From Halomonas sp. GT (GTDB lineage: Bacteria > Pseudomonadota > Gammaproteobacteria > Pseudomonadales > Halomonadaceae), in assembly GCF_002082565.1 (NCBI RefSeq), contig NZ_CP020562.1, forward strand, positions 558,001 to 622,000: a stretch of 64,000 nt of DNA. The letters run 5' to 3'. The notes under the pieces are model-generated. The model ran no database searches. It worked only from the letters and a program-made list of their open reading frames with translations, and had not been told where the DNA came from. How positions within the stretch are numbered: position 1 is the first letter of the stretch; each line of letters begins with the position of its first letter. Made by a program: the position numbers and the translations under genes. Below, in pieces: positions 27,176-35,996 of the stretch.

Positions 27176-28696
27176 TTAGCCGTCGCTATTTTCTACTTGT
27201 GCATCGGCCTCACGATCAAGCAAGTACTGGGTGAGCAGTCCTACTGGGCGGCCGGTAGCGCCTTTTTGTTTGCCGGAGTGCCAGGCGGTACCGGCAATAT
27301 CCAGATGCGCCCAGGGGAAGTGGTCGGCAAAGCGTGATAGGAAACAGGCTGCCGTAATGGTGCCTGCCGGGCGGCCACCAATATTGGCCAAGTCGGCGAA
27401 ATTAGAATCAAGCTGTTCCTGATACTCATCCCATAGCGGCAGATGCCAAGCACGATCCCAAGCTGCTTCGCCAGCGTCCAGCAGGTCAAGTGCCAAGTCA
27501 TCATCGTTGGAAAGCAGGCCCGTTGCATGGTGGCCAAGGCCAATAATGACAGCACCAGTGAGGGTGGCAATATCAACCACGCTGGCCGGGGTAAAACGCT
27601 CGGCGTAGGTAAGCGCATCGCACAGCACCAAGCGGCCTTCTGCATCGGTGTTGAGCACTTCAACCGTCAAGCCCTTCAAGGTTTTGATAATATCGCCGGG
27701 TTTAGTGGCCGCACCATCAGGCATGTTTTCAGCGGCGGCAACAATAAACACCACGTTTAGCTTGGGCTTAATGGCGAGCACTGCTTTTACGGTGCCGAAT
27801 ACGCTAGCCGCACCGCCCATGTCGAACTTCATTTCATCCATGCCTTCGCCGGGCTTCAGCGAAATACCACCGGTGTCAAAGGTGATGCCTTTGCCCACGA
27901 GCACATGGGGTGCTTCTTCAGGGCTTTCCGCCCCCTGGTATTTCATCACGATCAGGCGAGTCGGTTCTTGACTACCGCGTCCAACAGAAAGCAGTGAACC
28001 AGCACCCAGCGCTTCTAGCGCCTCTTCATCTAAAATTTCAACCTCAAGGGCGCCTTGGGATTCGCGGCCCAGCTGTTCGGCTTGTTCGGCTAAATAGCGC
28101 GGTGTACAGACATTGCCTGGCAAGTTACCTAGGGTGCGAGTGACGTTGATACCCTGGCCAATGGCGGTACCCAGCGCTGCTCCTTGTTTGGCCATGGGGG
28201 CTTCGTCGGCATCGCTGACGATGAGGTTCAGCTTGGCCAGGCTGGGGGCTTTTGCGGGTGATGTTTTGAACTGGTCAAAGCGGTAAATGGCGCGCTCAGC
28301 CGCTTCGAGGGTTTTACGGGCTTTCCAAGCAGTATCGCGATCTTCTAGAGGAACGTCTGTAAAGGTAGCGCTAGCTTCATCAATGGGCAGCTTGGTCAAC
28401 GCTGCCATGGCGGCGTCTAGGGCTTTAATAAACGCTGCTTCCTGACATTTTGCGCGTTCGCCCAGGCCAACGAGCAATAAACGTTCAGCGCCCAGGCCCG
28501 GCGCAAAGGGGACAAGTTGAACGTTGCCCAGCGTGGCATCAAAGTCGCCACGGTCAAGCAACTGGCCAATTAGCCGCTCGCTCGCGTCATCTAATTTGGC
28601 GACGGCGGGCAATAAGTCGCTACCTTTAAAGACAGGCAAAACGAGGCAAGCCGTTTCGGCTTTGGCTGGGTTCGCGGTCTGAACGGAAAATTCCAT
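27176..28696 (-). CDS. pepA: Leucyl aminopeptidase (PepA, M17)
   Basis: 506 residues. The M17 signature NTDAEGRLVLCDAL and the metal and catalytic residues in KGITFDTGGISLKPG, MKFDMGGAASVFG and LTGAVIIGLGHHATG are all present. Cytoplasmic di-metal aminopeptidase hexamer; E. coli PepA also binds DNA. Divergent from lptF with 165 bases between them, the conserved arrangement in gammaproteobacteria. Confidence 0.95.
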   Translation of the reverse strand: MEFSVQTANPAKAETACLVLPVFKGSDLLPAVAKLDDASERLIGQLLDRGDFDATLGNVQLVPFAPGLGAERLLLVGLGERAKCQEAAFIKALDAAMAALTKLPIDEASATFTDVPLEDRDTAWKARKTLEAAERAIYRFDQFKTSPAKAPSLAKLNLIVSDADEAPMAKQGAALGTAIGQGINVTRTLGNLPGNVCTPRYLAEQAEQLGRESQGALEVEILDEEALEALGAGSLLSVGRGSQEPTRLIVMKYQGAESPEEAPHVLVGKGITFDTGGISLKPGEGMDEMKFDMGGAASVFGTVKAVLAIKPKLNVVFIVAAAENMPDGAATKPGDIIKTLKGLTVEVLNTDAEGRLVLCDALTYAERFTPASVVDIATLTGAVIIGLGHHATGLLSNDDDLALDLLDAGEAAWDRAWHLPLWDEYQEQLDSNFADLANIGGRPAGTITAACFLSRFADHFPWAHLDIAGTAWHSGKQKGATGRPVGLLTQYLLDREADAQVENSDG

Positions 28697-28749
28697 GACG
28701 TCTCCAACAAGACAAGCATCGAGTGATTCGGGATAATGCCCCGTTACTT

Positions 28750-28793
28750 AGGTTTCTGATAACAGGTTTCTGATAACAGGCTTTTTTGATAAC
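28750..28793. repeat. Tandem repeat in the pepA/lptF gap
   Basis: AGGTTTCTGATAAC occurs perfectly at 28750-28763 and 28764-28777, followed by a diverged third unit ending TTTTTTGATAAC (28778-28793). The repeat fills the centre of the divergent promoter region of pepA and lptF, so copy number could change promoter spacing. Confidence 0.85.
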
Positions 28794-28861
28794 AGTTTGA
28801 TTAGTGTACCCAAGCCATGGGCGCATTGCATTGCAACCTGCGCTACTAGCCGGAGAGTGCG

Positions 28862-29941
28862 TTGATTTTATTTCGGTACTTAACTCGCGAAGTATTACTG
28901 ACGATGTCAGCGGTGGCTGGAATTTTGCTGCTGGTCATCATGGGCAGCCGTTTTATTCGCTATTTCTCTGATGCGGCAGAGGGCGATATTCCTGTCACTA
29001 TCTTAGGCAGCCTCATGGTTTTTCACCTGCCTGGATTTATGGAGCTGATTCTACCGCTATCTTTTTTCCTGGGGATATTACTGGCCTATGGTCAGCTTTA
29101 TATGAACAGCGAAATTACCGTAATGGTGGCTTGTGGTATGAGCCCTATGCGGCTGTTGCGAGTAACGCTGTTGCCTGCTTCAGTCGTGGCAGTGCTGGTG
29201 GGTTTTTGTAGTTTGTGGCTAACACCTGCGGGCGCGCTACAAACTGAGGCCGCGCTTGAAGAGCAGCGCAGCCGATTGGATGTGTCAGTACTGGCGCCAG
29301 GGCGTTTCCAAGATTTCGGTGGAGGGCGTACCGCTTACATCAGCGATTTCAGCAGTGATGGCACTGAAATGCAGGAGGTGCTGGTTCATGAGCAGCCCGT
29401 AGCTGGGGCGGAAAAGACTCATAGCTACGTGACCCGGGCAGGTTCTGGCTATCAAGAAACCAGCATGGAAACCGGCAGCCGTTTTCTAGTGCTGGAAGAT
29501 GGCGAGCGCTATGGTGTAACGCCAGGTAAACAAGCTGCCGAACGGTTGACGTTCGAACGCTACACACTGCGTCTGGGCTTGAGCCGGAATCGACAAGAGC
29601 TGGATTCATTAGAGTACGCGACCACGGCTGAACTGTGGAGCGACCCTAGTCCTCGTGCCCAAGCGCAGTTTCAGTGGCGTGCGGGTTTGCCGCTTATGGT
29701 GTTTGTTTTGGCATTGCTAGCTCAGCCGCTTTCCAGAGTAAATCCTCGACAGGGACGGTTTGCCAAATTGCTGCCTGCCGTTTTTCTTTATGTCGCCTAT
29801 TTAAGTCTGCTATTGGCCGCGGTGGATGCGATCGGCAACGGCGCGCTGGCAGTTGCGCTTGGGGTTTGGCCGGTACACGGGCTGTTTTTGGCGCTTGGCT
29901 GCCTGCTGCTATGGCACTCGCAACGTAAAGGAATGCGCTAA
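28862..29941 (+). CDS. lptF: LPS export system permease LptF
   Basis: 359 residues starting at TTG 28862 with GGAG about eight bases upstream; no nearer ATG fits the conserved start MILFRYLTREVLLTM. Six membrane helices (about 12-35, 55-75, 98-120 and three after 270) flank a periplasmic jellyroll domain (about 130-260). With LptG and the ATPase LptB it extracts lipopolysaccharide from the inner membrane. LptG follows 15 bases later. Confidence 0.95.
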   Translation: MILFRYLTREVLLTMSAVAGILLLVIMGSRFIRYFSDAAEGDIPVTILGSLMVFHLPGFMELILPLSFFLGILLAYGQLYMNSEITVMVACGMSPMRLLRVTLLPASVVAVLVGFCSLWLTPAGALQTEAALEEQRSRLDVSVLAPGRFQDFGGGRTAYISDFSSDGTEMQEVLVHEQPVAGAEKTHSYVTRAGSGYQETSMETGSRFLVLEDGERYGVTPGKQAAERLTFERYTLRLGLSRNRQELDSLEYATTAELWSDPSPRAQAQFQWRAGLPLMVFVLALLAQPLSRVNPRQGRFAKLLPAVFLYVAYLSLLLAAVDAIGNGALAVALGVWPVHGLFLALGCLLLWHSQRKGMR

Positions 29942-29956
29942 TGAAGGGGCTAACTC

Positions 29957-31021
29957 ATGCTTGCTGATCGCCTTGATCGTTATATTGCCCGCAATGTATT
30001 GGCGGCCATTATTGTTGTTCAGTTTGTGTTGCTGGGCTTGGACATCACCATCGCCTATATCGGTGATTTAGGCGACACCCAAGGTAACTATACCGCGTTA
30101 GATGTGTTGATTTATCTGGGAATGCGTCTGCCTTGGCGATTTTATCAGTACGCGCCAGTGGCGGTGTTGATTGGCGCACTGATTGGCTTAGGGAGTATGG
30201 CTTCCAGCAACGAGTTAACCGTCATGCGTGCCGCTGGGCGATCCCTTGCGCGGATTGTCTGGGGGGTCATGAAGCCAGTGCTATTAGTGGTCGTGGTGGT
30301 GCTGCTGGTCGCCGAATTTGTATCTCCCCGCACGGAGCAATTTGCCGAGGCGTGGCGTCTAGAGCAGCGCCAGGGGGAAGGGGCGCAGCTAACTAGCCGG
30401 AGTGGCTGGCAGTTCGAAGGAGAAAGCGTTTACCGCTTTGGTGCTATTCGTGCGGATAACGTGGTGCTGGATTTAACACGCTATCGTTTTGATGAGCGTC
30501 GGTTAACTGAGGCTACCCATGCGAATCGTGCGCATTGGGAAGACGGTGCATGGCAGCTGGAAGGCGTTACGACTACGCGTATTTTTGATGACCATACTGA
30601 ATCGGAGTATCAGCAACATGCGGGTTGGGATACGGCGTTAACGCCCACCCAATTGGAACGTTTGCTGCGTGATATCGAGAGCCAAGCGCCTAGTGAGCTG
30701 TGGGCGTACGCCAACTTTTTGCAAAGCCAAAACCTCCAAGCTGACCAGCCGCTGCTCTATTTCTGGCAAAAAGTGCTGATGCCGCTAACGATGGGATCGC
30801 TGGTATTAATCGCCGCTTCCTTTGTGTTTGGCCCGTTGCGAACGGTGGCCGCAGGTACGCGCGTGTTTTATGGCGTGGTGACCGGTCTTGTTTTTAAGTA
30901 TGTGCAAGACCTGCTGGCGCCTGCATCAACCATCTTTGGTTTTTCGCCGGTGTGGGCGGTGTTGGTACCAACCCTTGCCTGTGCGGTGGTGGGTATTTAT
31001 TTCTTACGCCGCAACGGCTAG
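29957..31021 (+). CDS. lptG: LPS export system permease LptG
   Basis: 354 residues, same topology as LptF: MLADRLDRYIARNVLAAIIVVQF at the start, GSMASSNELTVMRAAG in the coupling-helix region, a periplasmic domain at about 125-260 and LVFKYVQDLLAPASTIFGFSPVWAVL in the last helices. Partner of LptF; together they form the membrane part of LptB2FG. Confidence 0.96.
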   Translation: MLADRLDRYIARNVLAAIIVVQFVLLGLDITIAYIGDLGDTQGNYTALDVLIYLGMRLPWRFYQYAPVAVLIGALIGLGSMASSNELTVMRAAGRSLARIVWGVMKPVLLVVVVVLLVAEFVSPRTEQFAEAWRLEQRQGEGAQLTSRSGWQFEGESVYRFGAIRADNVVLDLTRYRFDERRLTEATHANRAHWEDGAWQLEGVTTTRIFDDHTESEYQQHAGWDTALTPTQLERLLRDIESQAPSELWAYANFLQSQNLQADQPLLYFWQKVLMPLTMGSLVLIAASFVFGPLRTVAAGTRVFYGVVTGLVFKYVQDLLAPASTIFGFSPVWAVLVPTLACAVVGIYFLRRNG

Positions 31022-31046
31022 TTGGGGCTGCGATAGGTGAAAGAAG

Positions 31047-31532
31047 ATGAGCAATGTAACGAGCCCTCGACGCTTTACCGAATTAGATAGCGTTTGGCCT
31101 GCTGGGTTAAGCCGCCGTTTGGGCGCGATGTTGTATGACGGGTTTTTGGTGACGGCCATTTGGATCACGGTAACGGTGGCTCATCTGGCATTTTTTCGGT
31201 TTGTGTTGGGGCAGCAGGCAGATGAGATAGGCACAACCTCGTTTGATATCTGGAGCCTTAGATTGATGCTGCTGTTTTTTGTCACGCTGTTCTTTGTCTA
31301 CTCTTGGCGGCGCGGCGGCATGACGCTAGGCATGCAAGCGTGGCGGCTGAGAGTGCAAACGATCGATGGCCATGCGATTACGCTTAAGCAAAGCCTAATT
31401 CGCTGCGTGGCAGCCTGGCTTTCTCTGGCCGCGTTTGGCATTGGTTACTGGTGGGTCTTATTTGATCGGCAGCGTAGAAGTTGGCCAGATATCGCCTCTA
31501 ATACGCAAACGGTGGTGCTACCGAAAAAATAA
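31047..31532 (+). CDS. RDD family membrane protein
   Basis: 161 residues. The family name motif appears as AGLSRRLGAMLYDGFLV (Arg, Asp in helix 1), followed by about four hydrophobic segments and the conserved MTLGMQAWRLRV turn. RDD proteins are poorly characterised, some linked to ion transport. It starts 26 bases after lptG and is a frequent neighbour of lptFG in this group, so it is probably co-transcribed. Confidence 0.88.
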   Translation: MSNVTSPRRFTELDSVWPAGLSRRLGAMLYDGFLVTAIWITVTVAHLAFFRFVLGQQADEIGTTSFDIWSLRLMLLFFVTLFFVYSWRRGGMTLGMQAWRLRVQTIDGHAITLKQSLIRCVAAWLSLAAFGIGYWWVLFDRQRRSWPDIASNTQTVVLPKK

Positions 31533-31632
31533 TTTCATCGCCTTTTTTGCTAAAAATATTGCTATGACAAGACGTTATCATATGGCTCATTTTTATTAAG
31601 ACGAATGGCTACCAAAAAGCATCCATTTCTAC

Positions 31633-31670
31633 TTGAAAAGATGTATGCGAATCATTTACATTCATCTCAT
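31633..31670 (+). promoter_or_regulatory. Candidate Fur-type box and promoter before bfd
   Basis: A possible -35 TTGAAA (31633) and -10 TACATT (31657) are 18 bases apart. The segment 31644-31670, reading ATGCGAATCATTTACATT and onward, resembles iron-box hexamers of the GATAAT/AATCAT type and overlaps the -10. Iron repression of bfd is known in other bacteria. The match is loose. Confidence 0.4.
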
Positions 31671-31690
31671 GATCTTTATGAGGTGTTGCC

Positions 31691-31897
31691 ATGTACGTTT
31701 GCGTGTGCAAGGGAGTAACCGACCATCAGATTCGCCAGCACGTTAGCGACGGAGCGCGCAGCTGGCGAGAAGTACGCGAAGCTACTGGGTGTGGAACCCA
31801 GTGCGGAAAATGCGCCTGTTTTGCTAAATCGCTTACCCGCGAAGCGGTTCAAGAGGCGCGTTGCGAAGCGGATATGAGTCTCGCTTACGCTGTGTGA
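31691..31897 (+). CDS. bfd: Bacterioferritin-associated ferredoxin
   Basis: 68 residues. Four cysteines in the Bfd pattern: CVCKG at residues 4 and 6, then TGCGTQCGKC, ligate a [2Fe-2S] cluster. Bfd passes electrons to bacterioferritin to release stored iron; the ferritin gene lies 154 bases downstream on the same strand with its own leader, so the two are paired in function but may be transcribed separately. Confidence 0.95.
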   Translation: MYVCVCKGVTDHQIRQHVSDGARSWREVREATGCGTQCGKCACFAKSLTREAVQEARCEADMSLAYAV

Positions 31898-31969
31898 CGC
31901 GAATCACTATTGTTTAAGTTATCGTTAGCAAATATATGATTTTTTTGAGTTTTTAATTGCTTCCTATAT

Positions 31970-31990
31970 ACTCCCAGCATCGTTGGGAGT
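31970..31990 (+). promoter_or_regulatory. Hairpin in the bacterioferritin leader
   Basis: ACTCCCA (31970-31976) and TGGGAGT (31984-31990) form a perfect 7-base stem with a 7-base loop, overlapping a -10 like TATACT (31967-31972; possible -35 TTGAGT at 31945). It lies about 60 bases before the ATG and could be an operator or a 5' leader structure. Confidence 0.35.
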
Positions 31991-32051
31991 AAGCCTATTT
32001 ATGGCCTATACTCTCTAGTTAGCGTAATTGCACACTAAGAAAGGTGACGTC

Positions 32052-32537
32052 ATGAAAGGTGATCCCAAAGTTATTCAGCATCTCAATATCGCCCTCGGCA
32101 ATGAACTGGTAGCCATCAACCAGTACTTTCTGCATGCCAAAATGTACAAAGACTGGGGCTTTAAAGAGCTTGCTAAGTGGGAATACGATGAGTCTATTGA
32201 AGAGATGCAGCACGCCGATAAGCTAATCGAGCGTATTTTGTTCCTTGAAGGCATTCCTAACCTTCAAGATCTAGGTAAGCTGCATATCGGCGAAAATGTA
32301 AAAGAAATGCTCGAAAGTGATTTGAAAATCGAGCACGACGGCCGCAACGACTACATCGAAGCGATTACCTATTGTGAAAGCGTTAAGGATTACGTGACTC
32401 GTGATCTACTGCGCGACCTGCTTGCAGATGAAGAAAGTCATATCGACCATATCGAAACGCAGCTAGGTTTGATTGATAAAGTGGGTATTCAAAATTATCT
32501 GCAAAAACATATGCAACTGGCGACTGACGAAGAGTAA
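32052..32537 (+). CDS. bfr: Bacterioferritin
   Basis: 161 residues from ATG 32052 (AAGGTGACGTC upstream); a TTG eight codons earlier is less likely. Ferroxidase ligands are visible: Glu in [30 protein letters not shown] and [16 protein letters not shown] heme-binding methionine is at EMQHADK-adjacent Met, as in true Bfr. It forms a 24-mer iron store, emptied with the help of Bfd. Confidence 0.95.
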   Translation: MKGDPKVIQHLNIALGNELVAINQYFLHAKMYKDWGFKELAKWEYDESIEEMQHADKLIERILFLEGIPNLQDLGKLHIGENVKEMLESDLKIEHDGRNDYIEAITYCESVKDYVTRDLLRDLLADEESHIDHIETQLGLIDKVGIQNYLQKHMQLATDEE

Positions 32538-32558
32538 CACCGCTTAACTGGATTAAAG

Positions 32559-32590
32559 CAAAACGGGCAGCCAAATGGCTGCCCGTTTTG
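32559..32590. terminator. Bidirectional terminator after bfr
   Basis: A 14-base perfect inverted repeat (CAAAACGGGCAGCC 32559-32572, GGCTGCCCGTTTTG 32577-32590) with an AAAT loop. T-runs occur in both directions, so it serves bfr and possibly the convergent ABC operon. Confidence 0.93.
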
Positions 32591-32631
32591 TTTGGGGCTG
32601 TTTACGTCTTCTATTTTTGCGCTTGATGATC

Positions 32632-34395
32632 TTAGCGAGGTAGCTTGCGCAAGCCCACAATACTTGAAAGTGACACCGCTAGTACCGATAGCAAAATCAG
32701 TGCTAATGCGGGAATCAGCACCGCCCAAGGCGCTCGCTCAATATAGGGCATACCTTCGGCAAGGATTAATCCCCACTCTGGCGAAGGTGGACGTGGCCCC
32801 AGGCCGAGAAAGCCAAGCGCTGCCAAGGCCAGCGCCACACCGGGTAAACGCAGCATGGCGTGGCGAAATACTGGGCCAAGTACTGCCGGTAAGATGTAGC
32901 GGCTCATTAAACGGAAATGCCCCACGCCTAGCATTGGCGTAATGCGAACGTGAGGCTGGGCTTTCACTTCTGCCACCAGTGCCGCTGTGTGCGCTGCAAG
33001 CGGAGCCCAAGCTACGGCTGTTACCGCAATGATCGCGCCGCTAGCACTTGGCCCTATTAGCCCCGCGACAATTAACCCCGCAATGGTGGGTGGCGTTGCC
33101 TTGGTGATTTCAATAGGACCAGTGGCTAGCTTGGGAGCTAGTCCAATCAGTAGCCCTATGACTAGCGAAAAGAAGACGACGACTGTTGCCATGCCCATGG
33201 TGGACAGCGCGCCGTGAGCCACCCGTGCCAAAATATCGCGCCCAGTGCCGTCGGCGCCTAATGGTAACGCAAAGCTTGGTGACTCTAAGCGCATAAACGC
33301 AGAGCTAAACGGGTCGCGGCCAATCCCCGCTACAATTAGCACAAAGAGCAGTAATATCGCGATGGCGGGTACAACCCATGCCCTGCGAGGAATATTCTGC
33401 TCACTATGCGCCACGGGCAGTGCCCCAAGCTGAAAAGCACGGCCTAGTAACAGTACGCGACCGATATTGGCCAAATTGCCTAATATAATGGCAATAATCA
33501 GCAGAATCAGAATGCCGGTCTGTAGAGCGGGTAGGTCCTGGGCCGATGCTGCGCCAAGCGTTGCACGGCCCAGGCCTGGAATAGAGAATACTTGTTCGAC
33601 GGCAATGGCTCCGCCCGTCAGACCCACCATCACCATGCCGACCTGAGGCATCAGGCTGGGTAAAGTGCGTCGCAGTGCGGCCATGACAATTCGGCTGCGT
33701 GAAAAGCCTGCTACGTTCCAGGTAGCGACCCAGCGCTCGCTGAAGGTGGCTGCAAGGCCATCGCTAAACAAGCGGCCCAATAGACCGCCTGCCGGAAGGC
33801 CCAGCGCGAAGGCGGGCAATAGGGCATAGCTAAAACCTCGCCAGCCGTAAGGCGGTAGCCAGTTTAGCCATGCCGCAAACACCACTAGCAGTAGTGAAGC
33901 AAGTAGAAACTCAGGTAGAGCTGTTAATGCTGCGCCAATGGCGCCGGAAGAACGGCTGACCTGACCTCGCAAGCCACGCCGTACAACGGGTAGGCAGATA
34001 AGCGTAGCGGTAATTATCGCTACCAGCATGCCAAAGGTCATTAGTGTAAGTGATACCTGGGCGCTTTTTAACATACCTGGTAGCACGGGTGCGCCGGAGA
34101 TCCAGGAATTGCCTGCATCGCCATGCAGCAGGCCCATCAGCCAGCTCTGTAGCTTTTCGAAGGGGCCAAGATCAAGGCCTAACTGAGCACGAATGGCTGC
34201 TAAGGCTTCGGGCGTGGCTTCCTGCTCAGCAGAGCGCGCTCGCAAAATGCTCAGCGCTGGATCTCTGCCGGATAACCATGGCAGTAGCCCGACCAGCACC
34301 ACCACACCGGCTAACGTTAGCAAACGTGAGAGCAGCGGAATAAAGGCCGTGATGCGCAAGCTGCGCCATAGGCGCAGCGGTATTGCGGTTGTCAT
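32632..34395 (-). CDS. Fused Dpp/Nik-type ABC permease (DppB-DppC in one chain)
   Basis: From ATG 34395, with TAAGGG upstream and 13 bases after the binding-protein stop, 587 residues. The first half (to about 315) is a DppB/NikB-like permease: AAIRAQLGLDLGPFEKLQSWL, then an EAA-type loop WNVAGFSRSRIVMAALRRTL and EQVFSIPGLGRATL. The second half (from about 330) is a DppC/NikC-like permease with LPLGADGTGRDILARVAHG and GLGPRPPSPEWGLIL. Normally these are two proteins of about 310 and 290 residues. Last gene of the Zur-box operon; inner membrane channel for a peptide, nickel or metallophore-type ligand. Confidence 0.9.
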   Translation of the reverse strand: MTTAIPLRLWRSLRITAFIPLLSRLLTLAGVVVLVGLLPWLSGRDPALSILRARSAEQEATPEALAAIRAQLGLDLGPFEKLQSWLMGLLHGDAGNSWISGAPVLPGMLKSAQVSLTLMTFGMLVAIITATLICLPVVRRGLRGQVSRSSGAIGAALTALPEFLLASLLLVVFAAWLNWLPPYGWRGFSYALLPAFALGLPAGGLLGRLFSDGLAATFSERWVATWNVAGFSRSRIVMAALRRTLPSLMPQVGMVMVGLTGGAIAVEQVFSIPGLGRATLGAASAQDLPALQTGILILLIIAIILGNLANIGRVLLLGRAFQLGALPVAHSEQNIPRRAWVVPAIAILLLFVLIVAGIGRDPFSSAFMRLESPSFALPLGADGTGRDILARVAHGALSTMGMATVVVFFSLVIGLLIGLAPKLATGPIEITKATPPTIAGLIVAGLIGPSASGAIIAVTAVAWAPLAAHTAALVAEVKAQPHVRITPMLGVGHFRLMSRYILPAVLGPVFRHAMLRLPGVALALAALGFLGLGPRPPSPEWGLILAEGMPYIERAPWAVLIPALALILLSVLAVSLSSIVGLRKLPR

Positions 34396-34408
34396 GCGTG
34401 GCGTACCC

Positions 34409-35923
34409 TTAGGAGCCACTGTCGGCGACAATGGTGGTCTCTTCAGTAATTAGCATGCGCTCGCGGGGGTCGCGCTCGGCATTTGAGACCCGCGCCGACT
34501 CGCCCTGGATAACGCGCTCGTGGAGCATCGGAATGGCCGCATCAGTGCGTAAAATAGCCGCTTCCGCCTCGATAATTGCCTGACGACGCTCATCTCCGGT
34601 GGGCAGTATGGCGGCATTGGCCAGCGCTTCATCGACGGTGGAGTCACACAGCTGGGCGATGTTGAAAGAGCCCGCACAAGCGAAGTCGCTGAACATATAG
34701 GCCACCGGGTCGCCGGAGTCGAGGACGGTGGCACGCGAAAGAATAAAGGCGTCAAATTCACCGGCTAAGGCGTCTGCTTCTATATGCGCGTACTCACGCA
34801 CTTCTTGGGTCACGTTAAAGCCCGCACGAGTCAGCTGCTGTTCAAGCAGTACAGCCACTTCGGGCAGCTCGGCGCGGTCAGTAAAAGTCGCTAGGGTGAT
34901 GTCAGTGCCGTTTGGCTCAGTGGGTAAGGTGCGATCTTCAAGCGGGGTGCGGTAGTTGCTTGCCCACGCTAGCGCCGGGCCGAGCAACCCTTCGGCGATA
35001 TCCGCGCGCCCTTCGTAAACGGTATTCACAATAGCGGAGCGGTCTACCGCTTCGCGGACGGCTGCGCGAAGGCCGGGGTCGGTCATTGGGCCTGATTCGG
35101 TATTCAGGTAAAGCGTATTGGTGCGTGGCATGGGCACTTCGTGGACTAACTCAGGGTCAAGCAGCGCCACCTGGGAGACTGGAATTGCTTCAACCACATC
35201 TGCCGCGCCGGTTCTCAAGGCTGCCGCTCGAGCGGTGCCGTCGGGGACATAATCAGCATCAATACCGGCCACTTTGGCGGGCTCGCCCCAGTAGTCATCA
35301 AAGCGGTCTAGATGTGCGCTGGTAGTGCCGTTGATCTCTGTTAATACGAACGGGCCGGTACCCGCTTTGATGGGGTTAACCCGGCCATCTTCGCCATAGG
35401 CGCTGGCGGCCAGAATCGCTAGTTGCGGGCTTGAAAGGCGGTTGGGAATCAGCGGGTCATCGGTTTCTGTGCGCACAACCACCGCGTTATCACCATCGTC
35501 TTCGATGGTCATGTTCACGCCGTCTAAAATGCGTGGCTTCGGGGCGGCTTTGGTGGCCGCAGTAAGAGCGTTCACTACGTCGTTAGCTGTCAGGGTTGTG
35601 CCATCATGAAAGGTGACTCCATCGCGAATCACAAACCGCCATGTGTTGGCATCGAGCTGCTCCCACTCGGTGGCCAGAAATGGCTGTGGGTCGCTGCTGT
35701 CATCCAGTCGAATCAGGGTTTCTGCTGCGCTCCAGCGCGACAGTTTGAAAGCATCGTCGGAAAGGGGGGTTAATCCCGAGCGAGGTGGTTGCAGCATGGC
35801 CAGGCTGATCCGCTCACCAGCTTCTGATGAGGCGGTGTCGCGCTGTTCATCGAAACAGCCAGCAAGCAGTAGGGGGGCAGCAAGGGCAATAGGCAGAGAA
35901 AGGCGCAGCGGGCGGCGTAGCAT
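34409..35923 (-). CDS. ABC transporter substrate-binding lipoprotein (Dpp/Nik/Opp family)
   Basis: From ATG 35923 (GGAG about eight bases upstream) 504 residues; the frame extends to 35989 but those codons have no ribosome site. A lipoprotein signal ends at LLLAGC (residues 17-22). The family-5 binding fold is clear: LATEWEQLDANTWRFVIRDGVTFHDGT, NGTTSAHLDRFDDYWGEP, and the C-terminal lobe. Ligands may be peptides, opines, nickel or zincophores. Many acidic residues fit a halophile. Middle of the operon between the ATPases and the fused permease. Confidence 0.9.
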   Translation of the reverse strand: MLRRPLRLSLPIALAAPLLLAGCFDEQRDTASSEAGERISLAMLQPPRSGLTPLSDDAFKLSRWSAAETLIRLDDSSDPQPFLATEWEQLDANTWRFVIRDGVTFHDGTTLTANDVVNALTAATKAAPKPRILDGVNMTIEDDGDNAVVVRTETDDPLIPNRLSSPQLAILAASAYGEDGRVNPIKAGTGPFVLTEINGTTSAHLDRFDDYWGEPAKVAGIDADYVPDGTARAAALRTGAADVVEAIPVSQVALLDPELVHEVPMPRTNTLYLNTESGPMTDPGLRAAVREAVDRSAIVNTVYEGRADIAEGLLGPALAWASNYRTPLEDRTLPTEPNGTDITLATFTDRAELPEVAVLLEQQLTRAGFNVTQEVREYAHIEADALAGEFDAFILSRATVLDSGDPVAYMFSDFACAGSFNIAQLCDSTVDEALANAAILPTGDERRQAIIEAEAAILRTDAAIPMLHERVIQGESARVSNAERDPRERMLITEETTIVADSGS

Positions 35924-35996
35924 CGTAACGACTCCAGTCGAAGTAACGGGTAGCAAAAACGTGTAGAAAAGATGAATAAAAAACGTCACGGATACG

